Positions 58,383 through 64,000 of a stretch of DNA of 64,000 bases are shown here, piece by piece (within the stretch, counting starts at the first letter, position 1; each line of letters starts with the position of its first letter). The translations under genes and the position numbers were made by a program. The DNA comes from Nocardiopsis alborubida (GTDB lineage Bacteria; Actinomycetota; Actinomycetes; Streptosporangiales; Streptosporangiaceae), in NCBI RefSeq assembly GCF_012396365.1, contig NZ_JAAXPG010000001.1, positions 310,001 through 374,000 on the forward strand. Reading direction: 5' to 3'. A model generated the notes under the pieces. That model searched no databases. It had not been told where the DNA came from and saw nothing but the letters and a program-made list of their open reading frames with translations.

Positions 58383-59171
58383 TTGAGCGACCGCACCGGC
58401 CAGCACCGGGCCTATCTGGACGAACTGTTCGGACTCACCGGCCGCCGTGCCCTCGTGACGGGAGGGAACTCGGGCATCGGCCGCGGTGTCGCCGAGGCCC
58501 TCGGACGCGCCGGGGCGAGCGTGCACCTGGTGGCCCGCGACGCCGGACGCCTGACCCAGACGGCGGAGGAGTTCGCCGCCCAGGGCATCGAGGTCGGCAC
58601 CACCCCGGTCGACCTGGCCGACCGCGACGCGCTCGGGGAGCTCTGCGCGAGTGAACCGGTGACGGGGGCGGACATCCTGGTGACCTCGGCCGCGGTCAAC
58701 CACCGGCCCCCGCTGGGGGAGACATCGGAGGAGGTCTGGGAGGAGACACTGGCGGTCAACCTCACCGCGCCGTACCTGCTGGGCCAGGCGTGCGGGCCGC
58801 GGATGGCCGAGCGGGGCCGGGGCCGGATCCTCAACATCGGCTCCCAGCAGACGTGGAGCGCGTTCGGCAACTCGGGGGTGTACGGCGTCAGCAAGGCCGC
58901 CGTCGGCGGGCTCTCACGCTCCCAGGCTGAGGCTTGGTCGCCCCACGGCGTCACCGCCAACACCATCATTCCCGGTTTCGTGGTCACGCCGATGACGATG
59001 CACACGGTCGCGGTGCCCGGCCGCGAGGAGGAACTCGCAGCCCGCACCATGGTCGGCCGCAACGGCCTCCCCCGCGACTTCGCCGGTCTGGCGGTCTTCC
59101 TCGCCTCGGACGCCTCCGCCTTCGTCACCGGGCAGACGCTGGCCGCCGACGGCGGGCTCAGCGTGCACTGA
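58383..59171 (+). CDS. Short-chain dehydrogenase/reductase, classical FabG-like
   Basis: 262 residues. TGGNSGIG cofactor loop (residues about 26-33), SAAVN in place of NNAG, catalytic Ser in NIGSQQTW and YGVSK near 164. GLPRDFAGLAVFLASDASAFVTGQTLAADGG is the C-terminal segment typical of gluconate-5-dehydrogenase/FabG-like enzymes. The TTG start is supported by AGGGGG 7 nt upstream. VARDAGRL suggests NADP(H). Substrate not known. Confidence 0.87.
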   Translation: MSDRTGQHRAYLDELFGLTGRRALVTGGNSGIGRGVAEALGRAGASVHLVARDAGRLTQTAEEFAAQGIEVGTTPVDLADRDALGELCASEPVTGADILVTSAAVNHRPPLGETSEEVWEETLAVNLTAPYLLGQACGPRMAERGRGRILNIGSQQTWSAFGNSGVYGVSKAAVGGLSRSQAEAWSPHGVTANTIIPGFVVTPMTMHTVAVPGREEELAARTMVGRNGLPRDFAGLAVFLASDASAFVTGQTLAADGGLSVH

Positions 59172-59189
59172 CCCGTGGCGCGGGAGTTT

Positions 59190-59248
59190 CCAGGAAACCG
59201 CGAAGGAAGAGGCGGCCCCACCCCTGTGGACAAGGGTGGTGCCGCCTC
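59190..59248. repeat. Hairpin repeat, copy C
   Basis: CCAGGAAACCGCGA (59190-59203) then GAGGCGGCCCCACCC (59209-59223) pairing with GGGTGGTGCCGCCTC (59234-59248) around CTGTGGACAA. It lies between the convergent SDR and argJ genes, where it can terminate both. Confidence 0.85.
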
Positions 59249-59367
59249 CGCCGTGCTGTCTCCGCTGTCCCGCCTTCACGACCGCGCCGCCTCCGCTGTA
59301 CACGGCGCCGCCGACCGTGACCGACCGACTTGGCTGTCCGAAACCCCTCCGGGCCCGGACCGGCGGT

Positions 59368-60528
59368 TCAGGTCGTGTAGTCGGCGTTGATCCGGATGTA
59401 TCCCTCGGTCAGATCGCACCCGTAGGCAGTGAAGGCGCCGTCGGCGATGCCCAGGCCGACGCCGATCACCACCTCGTCGCCCTTCATGTGCTGGGCGGCG
59501 CGCTCCAGCACCTCGTCCGTGGCCTCCGCGGGGTAGGTCTCCACGTCGCCGAAGGAGATCCGCACGTTGTCGGGGAGGATGTCGGTCTCCTCCTCGCACT
59601 TGCCGACCGCCATCGTCACCCGGCCCCAGTTGGGGTCCGCGCCGTGCACGGCGGTCTTCACCAGCGGCGAGTTCACCACGGCCTTGGCCACCCGCTTGGC
59701 CTGGGCGTCGTCGCGCGCGCCGGTCACGCGCACCTCGATCAGCTTGCTGGCACCCTCGCCGTCGGAGGCGATCATCCGCACCAGCTTCAGGGCCACCTCG
59801 TGCAGCGCCGCCTCGAACTCCGCCGCGTCCACCGGCCCGGCCAGCCCGTTGGCGAACACCGCCGCCGAGTCGCTGGTGGAGGTGTCGGTGTCGATGCTCA
59901 GCGCGTTGAACGTGCGGTCCACCACCCGGCGGAACACCTCGTCCAGCACCGGCTGCTCCAGCTCGGCGTCGGTGAAGAACCAGGCCAGCATGGTCGCCAT
60001 GTTCGGCTCGATCATGCCGACGCCCTTGGCGATGCCCGTCAGCGTCGCCCCGCCCACCGTCACCGAGGCGGTCTTGGGCCGGGTGTCGGTGGTCATCATC
60101 GCGGCGGCCGAGCGGTCCAGGTCCGCCGGAGGGAACTCCGCGGGCAGCGCGTCCAGGTAGGCGCGGACCTTCTCGATCGGGTACGGGCGGCCGATCACGC
60201 CGGTGGAGGCGACAAGCACCTCCTCGGGCGGCACCCCCGCCGCCCGCGCCACGCGCTCCTGGAGCTCGTGGGCGTGGCTGTCGCCGACCCTGCCCGTGGC
60301 CACGTTGGCGTTGCGGGCGATCACCGCGACCCCCCGCGCACTGCCGTCGGCCGCCGCCCGGCGGCTGAGCAGCACGCTGGGTCCGGCGAACCGCGACCGG
60401 GTGAACACTGCGGACACGCGGGCGGGTACCTCCGACACCACCGCGAAGAAGTCGTCGTTGGGGTCCTTGATCCCGATGTTTCCGGCCACGCCGCGGAAAC
60501 CTGCGGGCACGGGGGTCTGGCTGCTCAT
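59368..60528 (-). CDS. argJ: ArgJ-family ornithine acetyltransferase, OAT2-like
   Basis: 386 residues. ArgJ/OAT enzymes self-cleave at an Ala-Thr bond; here the site is in GIAKGVGMIEPNMATMLAWF, with Thr the nucleophile. SAVFTRSRFAGPSVLLSRRA, ARNANVATG, IDTDTSTSD, SDGEGASKLIEV and the C-terminal CDLTEGYIRINADYTT are intact. From memory these segments look closer to OAT2 of the clavulanic-acid cluster than to housekeeping ArgJ, and no other arginine gene is adjacent. It transfers acetyl from N-acetylornithine to glutamate. ATG with GAGGAGG upstream. Confidence 0.9.
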   Translation of the reverse strand: MSSQTPVPAGFRGVAGNIGIKDPNDDFFAVVSEVPARVSAVFTRSRFAGPSVLLSRRAAADGSARGVAVIARNANVATGRVGDSHAHELQERVARAAGVPPEEVLVASTGVIGRPYPIEKVRAYLDALPAEFPPADLDRSAAAMMTTDTRPKTASVTVGGATLTGIAKGVGMIEPNMATMLAWFFTDAELEQPVLDEVFRRVVDRTFNALSIDTDTSTSDSAAVFANGLAGPVDAAEFEAALHEVALKLVRMIASDGEGASKLIEVRVTGARDDAQAKRVAKAVVNSPLVKTAVHGADPNWGRVTMAVGKCEEETDILPDNVRISFGDVETYPAEATDEVLERAAQHMKGDEVVIGVGLGIADGAFTAYGCDLTEGYIRINADYTT

Positions 60529-60697
60529 CGTCCTCCTCGGGGCTTCTCCGGCGCCAGACTACTCCGCCGCGTCCCACGGCCCTCATTACGGCTGCGACCT
60601 GCGAGGGTTTCGTCCTGTGCGCCTCCGGGACCCGTGTGACAACAACCTGATAACGGGGTATCGCCGGAAGACGAGACCACCCGGGGGGAGGCGTGTT

Positions 60698-61729
60698 GTG
60701 CGTGATGGTGACTGGCTCACGGAGACAGGGGCGCGGATTCGGGGCGTCCTGAAGGTGATGGTGGACGCCGGGTGGCTGCCCGGCGGAGCCGCCGTGATCG
60801 GCACCGGCGGCATGTGGGAGTTCGTCGCCGTCGGCCGGATCGACGGAGAGCACGACACCGCCCCGGACGTGGCCTACGACGTCGCGAGCCTGACGAAGGT
60901 CATGGCGACCTGGCCGCTGGTCGGCCAGGCGGTCGCCGAGGGGATCATGGACCTGGACGCACCGATGTCGGAGTACCTGGACGTGGACCACCTCCCCGGC
61001 GCGGAGATCACCACGCGGCAGATCCTCACCCACACCGGCCGCCTCAACCCGGTGACCTGGCTGGAGAGGTACGTGGGCACCGACCAGGACCTCGCGGAGG
61101 CCATCCTCGCCGACCCGCTGGAGGAGCCGGGCTACGCCTACGTCGACCGCGGGTTCATCCTGCTCGGCATGCTCCTGGAACGCCTCTACGGCACGGGCCT
61201 GGACCGGCTGGCCCGTGACCTGTGGGAGCAGATGGGCATGCGCTCCACCGCCTTCGGCCCCCTGACGCGTTCGCCCGGCGTGGCGCCCACCGAGCGCCGC
61301 ATCCCCGGAGCCGCTCCCGCCTGGGGGGTGGTGCACGACGAGGCGGCCGCGCTGATGGGCGGCGTGGCGGGGCACGCCGGGGTGTTCAGCACCGCCATCG
61401 ACCTCGGCGCGTTCACCCGGGAGATCCTGCGGATGCACGACGGCGGCCGGGGGCCGGTGCCGTCCTCCTACGTGCGCACGAGCTGGCAGCCGCACGTGGA
61501 CGCGGGGGCGCGGCTGTGGCGCGGCCTGGGCTGGCTGGTCACCCCGGAGGGGGTGGTCTACCACAACGGTTTCACCGGGACGAGCCTGTTCATGCACCCG
61601 CAGAGCGGCCGGTACGTGGGCGTGCTCACCAACGCAGTGCACTACGGGCGCCACCGGACCGGGCTGGTGGACCTGCGGTCGGCCGCGCGGTCGGCGCTCA
61701 CGCCGCAGGCGCACGAGTCGTCGTCCTGA
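60698..61729 (+). CDS. Serine hydrolase, beta-lactamase class C/esterase fold
   Basis: 343 residues. Active-site S64LTK67 in YDVASLTKVM; second motif YAYVDRG in the YxN position (Asp instead of Asn); third motif HNG in VVYHNGFTG. LTHTGRLNP and the GxxxxPSSYV segment match penicillin-binding-protein-like esterases rather than true beta-lactamases. No signal peptide, so it should be cytoplasmic. GTG 60698 was chosen for GGGGGGAG about 7 nt upstream. Divergent from argJ. Confidence 0.85.
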   Translation: MRDGDWLTETGARIRGVLKVMVDAGWLPGGAAVIGTGGMWEFVAVGRIDGEHDTAPDVAYDVASLTKVMATWPLVGQAVAEGIMDLDAPMSEYLDVDHLPGAEITTRQILTHTGRLNPVTWLERYVGTDQDLAEAILADPLEEPGYAYVDRGFILLGMLLERLYGTGLDRLARDLWEQMGMRSTAFGPLTRSPGVAPTERRIPGAAPAWGVVHDEAAALMGGVAGHAGVFSTAIDLGAFTREILRMHDGGRGPVPSSYVRTSWQPHVDAGARLWRGLGWLVTPEGVVYHNGFTGTSLFMHPQSGRYVGVLTNAVHYGRHRTGLVDLRSAARSALTPQAHESSS

Positions 61730-61975
61730 GGCGGGCGGTGACGGCGAGGGCGGGCGTTGGGAGCGCGCCCACGCGTCGGATGTGGCCACCGCGCCGGGCG
61801 AACGCGGTCCACCGCGGACACCCGGCGCGCGCCCACGCGTCGGACGGGAGCGGGGACAGGTACGGGCGTGTTGGCAGGAGAAGCGCACACGCCACACCGC
61901 CGACGCTTCCGGTCAGCGCATCAGCGCGTCACGCCCTGAAGGTGCCGTGCCTGGGGGCGCCACGCTCCGAAGGTG
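61730..61975. other. Convergent gap with an 18-bp direct repeat
   Basis: 246 bases between the serine hydrolase and trehalose phosphatase genes. GCGCGCCCACGCGTCGGA occurs at 61763-61780 and 61827-61844. No strong hairpin or ORF found. Confidence 0.5.
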
Positions 61976-62806
61976 TCACGCCCCGGAGGTACCGCGAATC
62001 GTGTCGGCGAGCCCGCCCAGGAGGTCGGCCAGTCCCGCGGGACCGGAGACGACCAGGTCGGCGGCCTCGGCCACGGCGGTGACCTCGTCCGAGGACGAGC
62101 ACACGTTCAGGCCCTCGACGCCCTGCGAGCGCAGACCCACCACGGCGTCGAACGCGGGCAGGTCACCGAGGTCGTCACCGGCGTAGAGCACCGTGCGCGG
62201 ACCCGCCTCGGCGACGAGCGCGGTGAGCGCCGCGCCCTTGTCCACACCCAGCGGGCGGAGCTCGACGACCATCCGGCCCGGCTCCACCTGGAGGTCCGAC
62301 CGCCGCGCCAGTTCGCTCAGGGCGGGCGTGAGCAGGGCGAGCGCGCCGTCCGGGTCGGCGGTGCGCCGGGTGTGCACCGCGAGCGAGCGCCCCTTGTCCT
62401 CGATCCAGGTGCCCTCCGGGGCGCCCAGACCGTCGAGCAGGCCGGGCAGCTCCTCGCGCACCACCTCCACGCCGGGCGGCGCGGGGACGGCGACCACGCG
62501 GCCGCCCTCCCAGCGCTCGGCGCCGTAGTGCCCCAGCACGGTGATGCCGGGCACCCGGTCCAGGCCGCCCAGCCGCACCGCCGTCTCGGCGGGGCGGCCG
62601 GTGACCACGGCGACCGAGCCGATGAGTCCGGCCAGGTCGGCGAGCACGTCCACGATCCCCGGGTAGGGGGCGGACGTGCGCGGGTCGGCGACGATGGGCG
62701 CGAGCGTGCCGTCGAAGTCGAAGGCGGCCAGCGCCCGCTCGGGTGCGGAGAGGAAGGCGTCGAGCGCGGTGCGTCCGGCGTCCGTGCTGGGTTGGGGCAG
62801 GGACAT
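61976..62806 (-). CDS. otsB: Trehalose-6-phosphate phosphatase
   Basis: 276 residues, HAD fold. Motif I DFDGTLAPIV (nucleophile and acid Asp), motif II VVTGRPAE, Lys in GVDKGAALTAL and motif IV AGDDLGDLPAF are complete. GHYGAERWEGGR and IEDKGRSLAVHTR belong to the trehalose-specific cap domain. It dephosphorylates trehalose-6-phosphate. The synthase otsA is not in the window. GGAAAGG precedes the ATG. Confidence 0.93.
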   Translation of the reverse strand: MSLPQPSTDAGRTALDAFLSAPERALAAFDFDGTLAPIVADPRTSAPYPGIVDVLADLAGLIGSVAVVTGRPAETAVRLGGLDRVPGITVLGHYGAERWEGGRVVAVPAPPGVEVVREELPGLLDGLGAPEGTWIEDKGRSLAVHTRRTADPDGALALLTPALSELARRSDLQVEPGRMVVELRPLGVDKGAALTALVAEAGPRTVLYAGDDLGDLPAFDAVVGLRSQGVEGLNVCSSSDEVTAVAEAADLVVSGPAGLADLLGGLADTIRGTSGA

Positions 62807-63086
62807 GGCGGGCCTTTCCGGTGGGGCCGCGGATGCGGGCCGGGCGGGACCGCCAGACTACCGACGCGACCCCGCGCCGACGGGACTCCACCGCGTGTGT
62901 GACGGCTGTTTCACCGGATGTCCGTGCGGTGTTGGGTGCGCGGTCGGCCTCGTGGGACGCAACGGCACCGCCGCTTCCCGTCGCGGGGGTGGCCCGGACG
63001 GGAGGCCCCGGCGAGACCGTGCGGACGGTGTCGTCACCGGGGTGCGGGATGGGTACGGGTGACCCGAAGGAGAGGGACGGGAAACG
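62807..63086. other. Gap upstream of otsB
   Basis: 280 bases on the otsB promoter side and after the DUF3263 stop. GC-rich, no ORF with convincing codon use, no clear hairpin. Confidence 0.35.
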
Positions 63087-63371
63087 TCAGAGCTGGATCC
63101 CCAGCTGGCGTGCGTTGCGTTGACGGCGGCGGTCGGCGCGCAGCCGACGCAGCCGCTTGACGGTCATCGGGTCGAAGGCGAGGGCCTCCGGTCGTTCCAC
63201 CAGCCCGTTCAGCAGCTGGTAGTAGCGGGTCGCGGAGAACCCGAACTCGTCACGGATCGCCTGTTCCTTTGAGCCCTCGAACTTCCACCACTGGCGTTCG
63301 AAGGCGAGGATGCGCTGCTCGCGCTCGGCGAGGGCCGACTGACCGTCTTCGGTCGGACCGATATTCGGCAT
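63087..63371 (-). CDS. DUF3263 protein
   Basis: 94 residues. The conserved core is ILAFERQWWKFEGSKEQAIRDEFGFSATRYYQLLNGLVERPEALAFDPMTVKRLRRLR, a helix-turn-helix-like fold found in nearly all actinobacteria and typically 70-100 residues long. Likely DNA-binding, role unknown; in several genera it sits beside otsB, as here. AGGGGG lies before the ATG. Confidence 0.93.
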   Translation of the reverse strand: MPNIGPTEDGQSALAEREQRILAFERQWWKFEGSKEQAIRDEFGFSATRYYQLLNGLVERPEALAFDPMTVKRLRRLRADRRRQRNARQLGIQL

Positions 63372-63599
63372 GGGACACCCCCTGGACGGGAAATTGGTTT
63401 GTCCGGATCGGCCCGACTCATGCTAGCGACTCGACATGCCGGATGAGGAGCCGAAACCGCAGGACTGGCACCAGGGATACAGTTACGTTTTCTACCCCTC
63501 AGGCCACTTGTCCACGCTTGAATCCTGTGCTCGTGACAGAATTACGGGGGTCCGGAGGGCCGCGTGGAACGTCGACCGCATCGTTCGAGGGAGCCTGAC
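63372..63599. promoter_or_regulatory. Divergent promoter region (DUF3263 / subtilisin-fold gene)
   Basis: 228 bases, AT-richer in the middle (CAGTTACGTTTTCTACCCC). GAGGGAG at 63587-63593 is the ribosome site for the plus-strand gene. A plus-strand frame starts at ATG 63436 but its codon third positions are not GC-biased, so I do not call it. Confidence 0.5.
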
Positions 63600-64000
63600 G
63601 TGCTCGGGGGCAACAGCCGCAACAGGATACACACAAGCCGCGCCCGTGGCGGGGCCAGCGCGGCCTTCGCGGCCGCCACCGCCGCCGTCCTCGGTCTGAC
63701 CGCGGTCCCGGCCGCGGCGGACCTGGTTCCCGACTACCGTCCCGAGCAGTGGGGACTCCAGGCCGTGGGAGCCATGGAGCTGTGGGAGGAGAACCAGGGC
63801 CAGGGCGCCACGGTCGCGCTTCCGGGCGTCTCCGTCGACGAGGGGCACCCGGACCTGGTCGACAACGTCCAGCTGGACACGCAGTTCGGTGAGAACGACG
63901 GCGACGTCGAGCAGGGCAACGCCGCGGCCGGACTGGTCGCGGCCCACGGGCACGGCAGGGACGCCGACGGCGGCGTCCTGGGGGTGGCCCCCGAGGCCAC
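63600..64000 (+). CDS. Subtilisin-fold (S8/mycosin-like) protein lacking catalytic Asp and His, partial
   Basis: 133 residues visible; the gene runs off the window. A signal peptide (AAFAAATAAVLGLTAVPAAA) is followed by PDYRPEQWGLQAVGAMELW, the start of the S8 domain as in mycosins. Where active members have the Asp motif (VAVLDSGVD..HPDL) this protein reads VALPGVSVDEGHPDL, with Gly76 at the Asp position. The HGT motif position reads EQGNAAAGLVAAHG, with Gln105 for His. LGVAPEA follows normally. So two of three triad residues are missing and the protein is probably a pseudo-protease. GTG with GAGGGAG upstream. Confidence 0.75.
   Translation, partial: MLGGNSRNRIHTSRARGGASAAFAAATAAVLGLTAVPAAADLVPDYRPEQWGLQAVGAMELWEENQGQGATVALPGVSVDEGHPDLVDNVQLDTQFGENDGDVEQGNAAAGLVAAHGHGRDADGGVLGVAPEA

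Noticed and set aside
60698-61729. True class C beta-lactamase
   Set aside because: No signal peptide, and the YxN motif has Asp in place of Asn; an esterase-like serine hydrolase is more likely.
63436-63699. Plus-strand ORF overlapping the start of the subtilisin-fold gene
   Set aside because: Codon third positions are not GC-biased and the frame overlaps the signal-peptide coding region; the stretch is better explained as a promoter.

Overview
The window is high-GC (about 72%) actinobacterial chromosome. GTG and TTG starts, ATGA/GTGA gene overlaps, DUF397/XRE cassettes, DUF3263, DUF3618, a type II polyketide cassette and the overall gene content fit Nocardiopsis or a close relative (Streptosporangiales). 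The genus is inference. No tRNA, rRNA, CRISPR or complete insertion sequence was seen.

Layout. 0-3.4 kb: C-terminal end of an unknown gene, then a metal-uptake ABC operon (FecCD-type permease, ATPase, lipoprotein) behind a Zur/Fur-like box. 3.7-8.0 kb: a secreted HNH nuclease and a four-gene aromatic polyketide cassette (KS-alpha, chain-length factor, ACP, cyclase) preceded by a coupled 31-codon ORF. 8.2-10.2 kb: a probable copper-handling trio. 10.2-12.1 kb: wreck of a luciferase-like oxidoreductase, a TetR gene and two divergent SMR transporters sharing a duplicated 18-bp operator. 12.1-24.5 kb: small membrane protein, acetyltransferase, EF-G-binding-like protein, ABC exporter, secreted hydrolase, a two-component pair whose kinase has an unusual C-terminal extension, an AbiEii-like nucleotidyltransferase with a duplicated N-terminal region, TetR and SDR. 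24.6-30.4 kb: penicillin acylase, a lower-GC gene for an SRA-like domain joined to a PD-(D/E)XK nuclease, DUF1540 and a nitronate monooxygenase. 30.8-35.2 kb: MFS transporter and a four-gene envelope module (phasin-like protein, holin-like protein, DUF3618, YihY). 35.2-35.5 kb: nested palindromic repeats. 35.5-37.9 kb: LysR, SDR and a 59-residue zinc-ribbon-like gene. 38.0-45.6 kb: a complete sugar-alcohol PTS (HPr, PfkB kinase, DeoR regulator, EIIC, EIIB, EIIA, zinc dehydrogenase, enzyme I). 45.8-50.8 kb: EF-hand protein, then a two-component system with a lantibiotic-immunity-like ABC transporter. 50.9-54.7 kb: acetyltransferase and a WhiJ-like regulatory locus (two DUF397 genes, XRE regulator, ATPase, two small genes). 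54.7-57.1 kb: TetR with a divergent DHA2 efflux pump. 57.1-59.2 kb: an AbrB-type toxin-antitoxin pair and an SDR, punctuated by three copies of a hairpin repeat. 59.4-64.0 kb: ornithine acetyltransferase (OAT2-like), beta-lactamase-fold hydrolase, trehalose phosphatase, DUF3263 and the start of a subtilisin-fold protein that lacks the expected catalytic Asp and His.

How the genes fit together. The PTS block is self-contained: EI and HPr energise EIIA, EIIB and EIIC; the dehydrogenase would oxidise the imported polyol phosphate; the PfkB kinase would make the bisphosphate; DeoR would control both arms. The metal ABC operon, the TetR/SMR block, the TetR/DHA2 pair and the TCS/ABC block each carry their own regulator or operator. 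Several start codons sit 6-7 nt after a TAnnnT hexamer, suggesting frequent leaderless transcripts.

Best candidates for something new: the SRA-like/PD-(D/E)XK protein, the nested palindromic mini-elements with a related copy 22 kb away, the minimal PKS cassette with its upstream small ORF and altered chain-length-factor residue, the kinase with a C-terminal extracytoplasmic domain, and the apparently dead subtilisin homologue.
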